A stretch of DNA of 64,000 bases from Staphylococcus pseudintermedius (GTDB lineage Bacteria > Bacillota > Bacilli > Staphylococcales > Staphylococcaceae), in contig NZ_MLGE02000012.1 of the NCBI RefSeq assembly GCF_001792775.2, positions 21,018 through 85,017 of the forward strand. Reading direction: 5' to 3'. The notes beneath the pieces were generated by a model. That model saw only the letters and a list, made by a program, of their open reading frames with translations. It was not told where the DNA came from and did no database searches. Both the position numbers and the translations under genes were made by a program. Shown piece by piece: positions 19,130-28,441 of the stretch (position 1 is its first letter; the number at the start of each line of letters is the position of its first letter).

Positions 19130-20997
19130 TCTATGACCTTCTTATTTGCGTAAATTTCTTTGATTTCAAATTTAGCTGCTTCTATCCAAGACTTCTTATC
19201 GATATCCTTAGTCGACTGGATTGCAATGCACATTTTCGAACCCGGTGCTATTGATTTTTCAACGCTTTCATACGCTAAGTCAACGATATCGTATTTCATG
19301 TTATCAATAGTGATAAATATACGTGCTCTGCCTTTATTATTTTTATAAAAAGTACGCATCGAAATTTGAACTGACTCACCACTTTGATTCTCAATATTTA
19401 AATGATATCGTTCGCTCTCAACAAACTTTCTACGCTTCAATTTAAAATGCACCCTTTGCTGTTGAAATACACGATTAAAATCTTGTGTTTCATAACTGAG
19501 TTTCATGTTTTGTGCATTTATTTTATTTGTTTGACATTCTTCCAGCTGTTTTTCAATCATTTGATACTTTTCATATAAATTGACTTTTGTATTTACACCA
19601 AAAAAATGAAGTAACGGCCAGCGTTGTTCAATCACTGACTTGTGAAATGCAAGATTCTTTCTATCTTCGTAATTCATACATATCAATTGAAATAAAATAA
19701 ACCTACAATTAATTAAGTTATACACATCCATGTAAGGATCACTTTCTTGAATAATGGCACTATGCCAACCATTCATCTTAGACTCTAGGTATAATACATC
19801 ACATGGATGATACCCTTTATCCAAAAATGAGAAGAGTGCGTTTCTATTGATAAATTGGGTTAATGCTTGTTGAATCCACGCCATCTCTTTGATAGGCGAC
19901 CATTTTTTCAGCTCGTCTACAAAGTCATAGATGTCATGATGTTGCGCTTCAAGTTTCAAAGGTCTTATCCCTTTTGCAAGCTCAAAAATTGTCGACTTGA
20001 CATGGGCTACACCTTGAAACTGAGCATCTTGGCTATAGTGATTAATCATATTTTTAGAATGACTCGATTCATAATGTGCGTATAATTCAGCGACTTCTTT
20101 TTTTCCTTGATTGTTATCAATATTAAAAAAGTGATGGTTTAAATTAAGTTGATCAACGAGAAATTGTACAGCTTTTTGATCAGTATCATAAATATTCTTT
20201 TGTGCACGAGTAATTTTTTGTTCATCAGTTCTTAAATAAGTGAAAAATAAAGTATGTGATAGCTTGTTTTTCAGCAATGCAAGTGACACCCGTGAATCAT
20301 AACCGCCCGTAAGTGACATCACAACAGGACGGTCAAGACGATAAACAAACTCAACCATCTCTGTCATCAAAGGAATGACTTGCTCTACAACATGTGCTAT
20401 TTCTTGTGTCTGATAATCATCAATAGGATATACCCTTTTCAATTCATGATGATTAAGTTCAAAACGCATATTAGAATTAAATTTATAAATGTTCTCAAAT
20501 TTACTAAAATCTAAGAAGCCGCGCATTTTATCCTTAATAAGTCTCTCTTCTACACCAAAGATTTGTTGAATCAATTGATGTAACAATTTCGAATGAGAGG
20601 CATAAACCGGCTTTTCATTGTGGTAATACAGCGAAAGAAAAGAAGTTGCATCATTATAAAAATACAAGTTCTCTTCATGAGCGATAAATAATCCGTAACT
20701 ACCATTGAAAAAAGACATCTCATTTAGAAAAGAATCAGAATCAATGGGGTATTGTAGCAAATCACTTACAATCGCATTAACCGGTTTCTTGCTGTCTCTC
20801 ACATCTACGAGCTCCCCAAGAATAAATATATGATAATCTTGAAATGACAACGAATAATACCGAAAATCTCTAGTAAAATAAATTGTTTTGTGATTGATAT
20901 TGAAACGATTGTACCCATCAAGATCATAGTTTTTTTCGTCTTGAAGAATAAAGTAACTTTTAGAAAAATTGATTAAATGTAAGTGATTGTGCATCAT
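19126..20997 (-). CDS. Asparagine synthase-like amidotransferase
   Basis: 623-aa protein of the asparagine synthase B superfamily. The PP-loop ATP pyrophosphatase motif SLTGGYDSRVSLALL lies at about residue 215-230. The N-terminal Ntn-hydrolase-like region (residues 1-190) keeps the fold pattern (NGSYGLFIAHEENLYFYND) but has no Cys at position 2, so glutaminase activity is doubtful. The C-terminal 100 residues are extra. In polysaccharide loci such proteins amidate uronic acids; a UDP-sugar dehydrogenase gene lies upstream in this cluster. Either of two adjacent ATGs (20997, 20994) could be used. Confidence 0.75.
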   Translation of the reverse strand: MMHNHLHLINFSKSYFILQDEKNYDLDGYNRFNINHKTIYFTRDFRYYSLSFQDYHIFILGELVDVRDSKKPVNAIVSDLLQYPIDSDSFLNEMSFFNGSYGLFIAHEENLYFYNDATSFLSLYYHNEKPVYASHSKLLHQLIQQIFGVEERLIKDKMRGFLDFSKFENIYKFNSNMRFELNHHELKRVYPIDDYQTQEIAHVVEQVIPLMTEMVEFVYRLDRPVVMSLTGGYDSRVSLALLKNKLSHTLFFTYLRTDEQKITRAQKNIYDTDQKAVQFLVDQLNLNHHFFNIDNNQGKKEVAELYAHYESSHSKNMINHYSQDAQFQGVAHVKSTIFELAKGIRPLKLEAQHHDIYDFVDELKKWSPIKEMAWIQQALTQFINRNALFSFLDKGYHPCDVLYLESKMNGWHSAIIQESDPYMDVYNLINCRFILFQLICMNYEDRKNLAFHKSVIEQRWPLLHFFGVNTKVNLYEKYQMIEKQLEECQTNKINAQNMKLSYETQDFNRVFQQQRVHFKLKRRKFVESERYHLNIENQSGESVQISMRTFYKNNKGRARIFITIDNMKYDIVDLAYESVEKSIAPGSKMCIAIQSTKDIDKKSWIEAAKFEIKEIYANKKVIE

Positions 20998-21006
20998 CTA
21001 ACCCCC

Positions 21007-23568
21007 TTATAGATGTTTCACTTCTTTTTTTAACGTTTTAATATAATCATCTAATTCAACATCGTGCGGTCTCTCATACTTTTCATACAGATGATAAATA
21101 TCTAAAAAACGTTTTACAGCTTCTTCTCGTTCCTCACTTTTCACTATATCTAGTCTTGGTTTATACCAGCCCTTCACATACAAATTAAAGCGCTGTTCCA
21201 TATACGCATCCATGAGATGATGTTGTTCTAAAAAAGGAATACGTTCAAGCTCTAGTTTGTAATACTTATCAAACAATTTTTTTGAGATTGAATTCGTAAC
21301 CGACCCACTTACCGCAGCATAATACATGTGTATAGGAACTTTGATGCCCAATACTTTTTTAGAATATAACATCAACTCTTGAAAGAATACGGTGTCTTGC
21401 CCTGCTGCACCTTCAACCATTTTAATGTTATTATTTTTGATGACATTCGCTTTGACCATTAAGGCCTGAATACTTTGAGCCCGTAACCCTGCATTTTTCA
21501 AAAACTTTTTTGTATTTGTGATTAATGCATTGTCGTTATTATACTTTTTTATCGTACCGTGATAATTAAAGACGGATCTTTTACGATTGTCCTCTTTAAT
21601 AATATTACCTATGACCATATCAAGAGATGAATCTTCTTTTAATTTTTCATACAGTTGTGCGTATCCATCACCTATCGCTTCATTATCAGGATCTAAATAC
21701 GTAATGTATGGTGTAGAGGCGAGTTCCACACCTTTATTTCTTGGTCTCGAAGCACTACCTGAGCCAGATTCAAATCGATAATAAACGATATTAGGATATT
21801 TTCGTCTTAATCTTTGAATAACATGACGCGTTTCTTCGTCAGTTGAACCATCATCGACAAAAATAATTTCAAATCTGTTGAACAAAGAAGATCGTCTCAA
21901 ACTACGCATACACTTATCTTCTAAGTAGCGCCCATTATTATGAATTGGTACGATTACACTGACTAAATCATTTTTACTTAAAATTTGCTTTTCATTGTAA
22001 AATAATTCGGCATCATCTAATGTATAACCGATTTGATAGTCCCCTGATTGATAAGCCTGAGCATCAAATAAAGTTAAATATTTGTCATGATACGTATCGG
22101 TATAGTCATGCACTTGATAGTCGGCGGTTAACACCTTTTGAACAAAATCGACATCTGTGTAATAAAACGCACTGATTAAATCAGCTAAGTAATATTCTTC
22201 ATAAATGTAGTTCTCATCAAAAAATGTAATAAAATCCAACTCATGTATACGATCATTCAGTTCTTGTTCGGTCAGCAATATTTTCTTCACATTCATTTGA
22301 CGCTTAAACATTTCAATTAAAGCTTCTGTCCTTTCTTTCACTACAACACCGATTACGGGTTGCATAGAAGCGCTTGTTAAACCGATGAAGTTAGCAATTT
22401 CGTCAATTCGGTGATATGTCGTATTTTCCAACATCACATTGCGAATATTCTTTGCTTGAAACTCCCTTAATTCACTGTCCGAATGTCGGTTTAAAATAGG
22501 TCCTACATCAGATTTATCATTCACCATAAATATATTAGGAAATTGATTGTTCACACCTACTGAATAATTAGAAATAATCAAATTTCCGAATGCTTGTAAT
22601 TCAAAGACACGATTCGCAAACATCGTCTCGGAATACTTCACAGAATTGACGTTCAGTGCCCATCTAAAAATCTTATGTACTTTCATTAGTTCATCATGAC
22701 TCAATGGACCGGTAATATATGGAATGTATTTACTAGGAAATAAGTATCTTTCCCTTTCAAGATGTAAATTTCGATCAAAGATTGTTAAATCGTTACCACT
22801 TAAACTCAATCCATCAAAAATACGTGCTAAGTCTTTATTTCTTTGAGGATATTTTTTTGTCCAACTACCAGCGAATATCACTCCATCTTTATGTTTTATC
22901 GCTTCTTCAGTTCTTGTTCCAATTGGATTATGATAATGTGGGTTTACACCAAATTGTAAAACTTTAACTTTTGTATTATGGGTATATTCAATATAATCTT
23001 GAACCATTTCTTGTGCTGTAGTAAAAATATAATCACATTTACTCGCTATATCTTTAAACAAATGAAAATTAACAGGATCTTCTTTTGAATAGAATACTAA
23101 TGGAATTTGACGTTCGATTAATTCATCTAATAACAGCATAAGATGTGCACGCATTCTACTTTTAGGGCTTGCTACACCTTGCCAAGTTTCATCAATTCCT
23201 CGCCATGTCGTTGCCACGATAACAAAATCAAAGCTCAGTTTTTCAATCTCTGCGTCACTCGAAATAAAAGTAATATCCGCTGTATCTTTAAATGAATTGA
23301 ATAAGAACTCATCGGCAATGATTCCAATTTTATACTTGGCTTTTTTCAAAATTCGCGAACCGTTACTAGATTTTTCTTTTTCTAATTCATTTTTAAACTG
23401 ATTGATAAAATTCAACTTGCCATTTTTTTCTAATGATTTTAAATACGTATAAACATCACTTGCATTGATTGTTTCTTCTAATCGACTTAAACCTTGTAAA
23501 TAGTCAGTTTGCAGTAAACTGACCGCTTCAATCAGTTGGTCGTTCTTCGTTTGAGGTTTTTTTGACAT
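21007..23568 (-). CDS. Two-domain glycosyltransferase (CgeB-like plus GT2)
   Basis: 853-aa fusion. Residues about 80-400 resemble CgeB/DUF3880-type GT-B glycosyltransferases (KVLQFGVNPHYHNP, then FANRVFELQAFGNLIISNYSVG). Residues about 540-790 are a GT2 GT-A domain starting VSVIVPIHNNGRYLE with FVDDGSTDEE and the metal-binding YLDPDNE. Both parts look intact, so one chain may carry out two successive transfers. It follows the GW-like gene with a 1-bp gap. Confidence 0.8.
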   Translation of the reverse strand: MSKKPQTKNDQLIEAVSLLQTDYLQGLSRLEETINASDVYTYLKSLEKNGKLNFINQFKNELEKEKSSNGSRILKKAKYKIGIIADEFLFNSFKDTADITFISSDAEIEKLSFDFVIVATTWRGIDETWQGVASPKSRMRAHLMLLLDELIERQIPLVFYSKEDPVNFHLFKDIASKCDYIFTTAQEMVQDYIEYTHNTKVKVLQFGVNPHYHNPIGTRTEEAIKHKDGVIFAGSWTKKYPQRNKDLARIFDGLSLSGNDLTIFDRNLHLERERYLFPSKYIPYITGPLSHDELMKVHKIFRWALNVNSVKYSETMFANRVFELQAFGNLIISNYSVGVNNQFPNIFMVNDKSDVGPILNRHSDSELREFQAKNIRNVMLENTTYHRIDEIANFIGLTSASMQPVIGVVVKERTEALIEMFKRQMNVKKILLTEQELNDRIHELDFITFFDENYIYEEYYLADLISAFYYTDVDFVQKVLTADYQVHDYTDTYHDKYLTLFDAQAYQSGDYQIGYTLDDAELFYNEKQILSKNDLVSVIVPIHNNGRYLEDKCMRSLRRSSLFNRFEIIFVDDGSTDEETRHVIQRLRRKYPNIVYYRFESGSGSASRPRNKGVELASTPYITYLDPDNEAIGDGYAQLYEKLKEDSSLDMVIGNIIKEDNRKRSVFNYHGTIKKYNNDNALITNTKKFLKNAGLRAQSIQALMVKANVIKNNNIKMVEGAAGQDTVFFQELMLYSKKVLGIKVPIHMYYAAVSGSVTNSISKKLFDKYYKLELERIPFLEQHHLMDAYMEQRFNLYVKGWYKPRLDIVKSEEREEAVKRFLDIYHLYEKYERPHDVELDDYIKTLKKEVKHL

Positions 23569-23569
23569 G

Positions 23570-24502
23570 TTACTTCCCCCATTTTTTTCTCATATTCCAA
23601 TATTTAATCTGCAGTTTACCTAGTTTTGAGTTTTTTAAATTTTGATATCGTGTATAGATATTACTTTTACCCTCAATTTGATCAGGGTTAGTGTTCGATT
23701 CATTATTAATCTTGTCATTGACTAATGCAGTTAATATATTTTTAGCCTTTTTTCTTTCCGCTAAAAAATTATGAATAATATCGTTTATCTCCACATTTTC
23801 TGTTGAACTATAATCTTGCAATGAATGAAATACACGTTCAAGTTGATGCTCTACTACATGATTTAATTCAATCCAATACACTTGATTTTTTCTCTCTACC
23901 TTACCAATTCCTCTTTCTGGAAACACTAATTTCAATGTAAAGTCATCTTTCTCGCTGATGTTTTCGGCTTTTGTTTTAAGACGACTTTCTAAATACAATT
24001 CTGCACCTTGTAATAAGTGCACATCCTCGTCCACATGATATCCTACATCTATGTCAGATGGTTTCATAAAGCCGATTAATTTATGTTTCTCAAATAAGAG
24101 CTCATAAAATTCCCCTTTATATTTTATAAAACCTTTAGACGTTAAGAATTTGTTCTGAACTTCCTTAGTAAAACCATCTACGAACTGATATGTAATATTT
24201 AACTCGTTTTGAATCCCTTCTTTATTCTTCACGAAAACGATTTCGTCTTGTTTATTAAAGACGTAATGAGAATTTTTTAACTTGGTCCATCCAATCTCTC
24301 TTTGCCCTTTTAAGTAGCCATAAAGTTCGCCCTCAATCATTCTCGTACTTAAAACCTTATAAACTTTATTATTAAACACTTCTATTGCGCCTATTTCCTC
24401 ATTTAAATAATCATCTCTATACACAAATTGATGTTGTGGTTCATCTAAAAATACGCTAAAAAGAATTTGGTTTTCAATGATATACGCTTTTAAATCATGC
24501 AT
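23570..24502 (-). CDS. Unknown protein with GW/SH3-like modules in the glycopolymer cluster
   Basis: 310-aa protein, no signal peptide or membrane segment. Three stretches (about residues 40-75, 125-160 and 180-215) follow a GW-module pattern: a strand, a YGYLK- or YELLF-like turn, and an IGW/IGF or similar close (REIGWTKLKNS, KLIGFMKPSDI). The C-terminal 60 residues are basic and helical. GW modules bind teichoic acids outside the cell, but this one seems cytosolic, so it may hold the growing polymer. I do not recognise a named family. Confidence 0.5.
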   Translation of the reverse strand: MHDLKAYIIENQILFSVFLDEPQHQFVYRDDYLNEEIGAIEVFNNKVYKVLSTRMIEGELYGYLKGQREIGWTKLKNSHYVFNKQDEIVFVKNKEGIQNELNITYQFVDGFTKEVQNKFLTSKGFIKYKGEFYELLFEKHKLIGFMKPSDIDVGYHVDEDVHLLQGAELYLESRLKTKAENISEKDDFTLKLVFPERGIGKVERKNQVYWIELNHVVEHQLERVFHSLQDYSSTENVEINDIIHNFLAERKKAKNILTALVNDKINNESNTNPDQIEGKSNIYTRYQNLKNSKLGKLQIKYWNMRKKWGK

Positions 24503-24632
24503 AAGCTAACCTCTTAAAAAATATTTTTAAAGAAAAATGAGCTTGTAGAAATCTAAAGTAATCGTACTTTCAACAATGATAAAGATGATATTTTATAAAG
24601 ATTTCGCAATACAAACTCATTTTTTCTTCAAA

Positions 24633-25913
24633 TTAAATTAATTGTTTTTGATTATCAAATTCATATAAATTGCCGTAATTGTAATATTGAACTGATTCAA
24701 ATTGATTTCGAATCACATTTTTTGTATCAAAAATCACTTTATCTTTCATATTTACAAAATCGCTGTCAGTCAGTTGTTTAAACTCTGAATGATCACTTAA
24801 AATTAAAACTAACGAAGCATCAGCCACTGCTTTTTGAATATCTTTCTCTACAAAATCTAATTCAACATGAGGGTCATATGTTACCACCTCAAGATTCGAC
24901 TCTTGACGAAGTAATTCATAAATATCAAAAGCAGGTGATTCTCGGATATCATCCACATCTCCTTTGTACGTTAAACCAAAAACCACAATCTTATTGCCAG
25001 TTAATTCGCGCAACATATTTTTGGTTGTCTCAACGACATAAGCTGGCATGGAACGATTAATTCGACGCCCTGTTTGTATCAACGGAGAATTTTCAGGATC
25101 CTTCGCAATGATGAAATACGGATCAACAGCTAAACAATGTCCTCCTACGCCTGGTCCTGGCAAATGAATGTTCACACGTGGATGTTTATTTGCCATTTCG
25201 ATGACATCTAATACATTAATATTTAAATGAATACTGATTTTAGCTAATTCATTCGCTAGAGCAATATTTAAATCACGGTAGGTATTTTCCATCAATTTAC
25301 TCATTTCAGCAGTACGCGCGTTTGTTTCAATCATTTCGCCTTTGACAAATGTACTATAAACACGCTTCCCTGCTTCGATACACGCTGGTGTGATTCCACC
25401 AATAATTCGATTATTATGAATTAATTCTTCTAATATTTTCCCCGGTAGTACGCGTTCGGGACAATGAACAAGGTATAAATCTTCTCCAATTGTAAATCCG
25501 TGTTCTTCTAATAACGGTTTAACATGGTCATCCATCGTTCTCGGTGCTATTGTTGATTCAACAATCACAGTATTCCCTTTTTTCAAATAAGGAATGATGC
25601 TTTTTGTTGCACTCATGACAATTGAAATATCACAAGACTCATATTGGTCATCATTATTCGGTGTTGGCACTGCGATAATAAACGCGTCTGCCTCTTCTGG
25701 TGTTTGTGATGCTTTAAATTTTCCCGTAGCTAATACTTCTTCATAAGCTTCTTGTAAACCTGGTTCTTCGATGTGAATATGTCCATCATTTAAACTTTTA
25801 ACAGCTTCTTCGTTAATATCTACACCAATCACATCTACACCATGTTTCGCAAACATAATTGATGTGGGTAAACCAATGTATCCTAATCCTACAGTTGTAA
25901 GTTTCACTTTCAT
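24633..25913 (-). CDS. UDP-N-acetyl-D-mannosamine (or related) dehydrogenase
   Basis: 426-aa nucleotide-sugar dehydrogenase of the UDP-Glc/UDP-ManNAc dehydrogenase family, making a UDP-uronic acid with 2 NAD. The N-terminal Rossmann motif GLGYIGLPTSIMFAKHG, the catalytic Cys in PGVGGHCLAVDPYF (about residue 258) and the C-terminal GLTYKGDVDDIRESP domain are complete. The variant VGGHCLAVDP and sequence feel closer to WecC/Cap5O than to UDP-Glc dehydrogenase. ATG 25913 follows AAAGGTG. First gene of the glycopolymer cluster, with a 130-bp gap to the next. Confidence 0.85.
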   Translation of the reverse strand: MKVKLTTVGLGYIGLPTSIMFAKHGVDVIGVDINEEAVKSLNDGHIHIEEPGLQEAYEEVLATGKFKASQTPEEADAFIIAVPTPNNDDQYESCDISIVMSATKSIIPYLKKGNTVIVESTIAPRTMDDHVKPLLEEHGFTIGEDLYLVHCPERVLPGKILEELIHNNRIIGGITPACIEAGKRVYSTFVKGEMIETNARTAEMSKLMENTYRDLNIALANELAKISIHLNINVLDVIEMANKHPRVNIHLPGPGVGGHCLAVDPYFIIAKDPENSPLIQTGRRINRSMPAYVVETTKNMLRELTGNKIVVFGLTYKGDVDDIRESPAFDIYELLRQESNLEVVTYDPHVELDFVEKDIQKAVADASLVLILSDHSEFKQLTDSDFVNMKDKVIFDTKNVIRNQFESVQYYNYGNLYEFDNQKQLI

Positions 25914-26566
25914 ACACCTTTCTTCCATAGAAATTGTTTTGAGTGTTTCATTTATCAACTTATTCACAATGACATCTCAGTCAATTGAACGTTATTTCTA
26001 TTTTAATTTTTAAGTATATGAAGATTAATTTCAATTAAAAATACAAAATAATTCATTGTTTTACTATATTTTATAATTGAATAAACAATAAATAAACATT
26101 CTTTACCTAGTGTTTACATTGCGCTTAAAAAATATGAATTGTAATAGCTACTCTAAGGAACAACGAATGATTTTAAAATAAACTGTATAGAAATGACAAA
26201 TTAAATGAAAAACACTCTTATTGCATTCAGCCGAATTACAAAAGAGTGCTTTTAGTAGTCAATGCTCATTTCAACTAAACCGTTTTTATAAAATGAGTCA
26301 TTTCCCTATTCACAATTATTCAATTGTTAGAAATCTTTATCTGCCATGATGCATATGTTATTTAAAAGAAAACGCCAAATATTTCAGTGCCTGGTTTATA
26401 ATTGTTTTGATCGTCACTATAAGCATTAAAAAAGAGCGATATGGAAGTCAATACATTTCTTTAGACTTCCGTATCGCTCTTTCAATAATTTAACGTTCCC
26501 AAAAACAATTAAAAATAGTTCATTCAACAGCATTCTATTGCGTCAAAGATACGTTCGATGCTCGAG
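25914..26566. other. Gene-free stretch between the dehydrogenase and phosphoglucomutase genes
   Basis: 653 bp, very AT-rich, no credible ORF. It contains a possible hairpin around 26213-26252 (ACACTCTT ... AAGAGTG) and the strong terminator at 26431-26482. The promoter of the glycopolymer cluster should lie in its left half, but no clear -35/-10 pair stood out. Confidence 0.5.
26431..26482 (-). terminator. Terminator of the phosphoglucomutase gene
   Basis: AAAGAGCGATATGGAAGTC (26431-26449) pairs with 26464-26482 with one G-T type mismatch; on the minus strand the hairpin is followed by a T run. Confidence 0.85.
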
Positions 26567-28210
26567 TTATAAATATTTTTGTTTAAATTGTTCTACTACT
26601 TCGTTAAAATCAGGTACATTTAATGAGAAATACACTTTAATTTTCGGTTCAGTTCCAGAAGGTCTTAACGCAATAAAACCTTCTTCAAATGTATATCGGA
26701 TGACATCAGCTTTCGGTAATGAGATGACTGTAGTCTTACCTGTTTTTAAATTTGTTGTTTGTTGCGTGAGATAATCTTCTTTTGTTACTACATTTAAGCC
26801 GAGCAATTGATCACTCGTATCACCTCTAAATTGTGCCATGAGTGCTTCGATTTTTTGTCTTCCCGCATGACCTGCATAAGTTGGAGATAACGTGAGATTA
26901 TCATATCGGCCAATTTGTTGGTATATGTCGTTCAACACTTCTTTAAACGTCAAACCATTTTGAGCCAACATTTGCTTATATTTCACTAATAATGGAATAA
27001 ATTGAATGGCGTCTTTATCGCGTGACAAGTCTTTTGCTAAATAACCATGGCTTTCTTCAAATGCGAGTACCAACTGGGCATCATCTGTTTGACGTTGTTG
27101 TAATTGTTCGGAAATGTATTTGAAGCCGGTCAACACATTAACTACCTCAATATTTAACGCTTTGGCTAATGCTTCACTTAAAGCACCTGTCACAATTGAT
27201 TTAATGATATAAAACGCATCACCAGTCGGTTGGAGTTCTTGATAGCGCAGTTTCATTAAAATTAAGCCGATTTCATTCCCATCAAAATAACGTGTCGTAC
27301 CGTCTTGATATCTTTCTACAAAACCAAATCGATCTGCATCTGGATCAGTCGCAATGATTAATGATGCGTCTTCTTGTTCAGCAAGACGAATACCATATTC
27401 AAATGCCGCTTCCTCTTCTGGATTCGCACTTTTAACTGTCGGGAATCGTCCGTCTGGTTGTGATTGTGTTGTTTCAATGACAAAATCTTCAAAGCCGAGC
27501 TCTGTTAATAATGTCGCACCTAATGGTAGGCTTGTGCCGTGAAGACTTGTTAAAACGACTTTTTCGCCTTGTGATTCGATTGCCCCTACTAATGCTTTAA
27601 CGCCCGCTTTATACGCTTCAGTGACTTCATCCGCTAATGGTAAAATCATACCGGCATCACGTAAAGCTTCAAAATCATTCGCTTCAATTTCTAATGGTGA
27701 TTCAATCGCATTAATATATTGGCTTAAATCTTCTGAAGCATCTGGCAACAATTGCCCCCCATCTGGACCATAAATTTTAATGCCATTGTAATTACTTGGG
27801 TTATGGCTCGCTGTAATCATCACACCTGCTGTCGCTTGTAAATGACGCACCGCAAAAGACAGCTCCGGTGTTGATTTATAACTGTCAGCCAGTACTACTT
27901 TAACACCTTTAGTCGCTAATACACGCGCAATTTCGTCGCCAAAGTCTTCCGATAAAAAGCGTGTATCAAAATGAATGACCACCGTCGCATCTGATTGTTT
28001 CGCGTTTAAATATTGTGCAAGACCGAGCGCAACTTTACGCACTGTAAATTTATTTAAACGTCCAGGTCCAATGCCAAAAGTGCTTCGAATTCCTGCAGTC
28101 CCAAACGTAAGTACATCTTCAAAGCCTGCTTGTCGTTCTTCTTCGGTTTGGCCTTCATAAAATTCGCGTACTAAACTTTCATCTAGTTTTGACATCCATT
28201 GTGCTTTCAA
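26567..28210 (-). CDS. pgcA: Alpha-phosphoglucomutase / phosphomannomutase
   Basis: About 547-aa alpha-D-phosphohexomutase interconverting Glc-6-P and Glc-1-P, feeding UDP-glucose for glycolipid anchors and wall polymers. The phosphoserine loop is MITASHNPSNYNG (about residue 130), the metal loop TDPDADRFG (about 285) and the phosphate-binding end RPSGTEPKIK near the C terminus. The likely start is TTG 28210 (MKAQWMSKLDES), behind GGTGG; ATGs at 28222 or 28237 are alternatives. It is divergent from the lcp gene. Confidence 0.92.
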   Translation of the reverse strand: MKAQWMSKLDESLVREFYEGQTEEERQAGFEDVLTFGTAGIRSTFGIGPGRLNKFTVRKVALGLAQYLNAKQSDATVVIHFDTRFLSEDFGDEIARVLATKGVKVVLADSYKSTPELSFAVRHLQATAGVMITASHNPSNYNGIKIYGPDGGQLLPDASEDLSQYINAIESPLEIEANDFEALRDAGMILPLADEVTEAYKAGVKALVGAIESQGEKVVLTSLHGTSLPLGATLLTELGFEDFVIETTQSQPDGRFPTVKSANPEEEAAFEYGIRLAEQEDASLIIATDPDADRFGFVERYQDGTTRYFDGNEIGLILMKLRYQELQPTGDAFYIIKSIVTGALSEALAKALNIEVVNVLTGFKYISEQLQQRQTDDAQLVLAFEESHGYLAKDLSRDKDAIQFIPLLVKYKQMLAQNGLTFKEVLNDIYQQIGRYDNLTLSPTYAGHAGRQKIEALMAQFRGDTSDQLLGLNVVTKEDYLTQQTTNLKTGKTTVISLPKADVIRYTFEEGFIALRPSGTEPKIKVYFSLNVPDFNEVVEQFKQKYL

Positions 28211-28371
28211 AACATCCACCATCCTCATATGATTCATTGATAAAAATTAACGGGACGCCAACGTGATTGATATCCCTCATTCATAATAATAACTTCATTA
28301 TACATGAACGACACGCTTCCAACATAGAATTCGACTAACCAATACAAAATAGATGAAAATGTATGAAATGA

Positions 28372-28400
28372 TTGAAAAGTCATCAACACTTCATTACAAT
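28372..28400 (+). promoter_or_regulatory. Promoter of the LCP gene
   Basis: TTGAAA (28372-28377), 17-bp spacer, TACAAT (28395-28400), 41 bp upstream of the ATG at 28442. Confidence 0.55.
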
Positions 28401-28441
28401 ATATAATCATATGTAAAAATACCTGTTAGGAGCAATTCACT

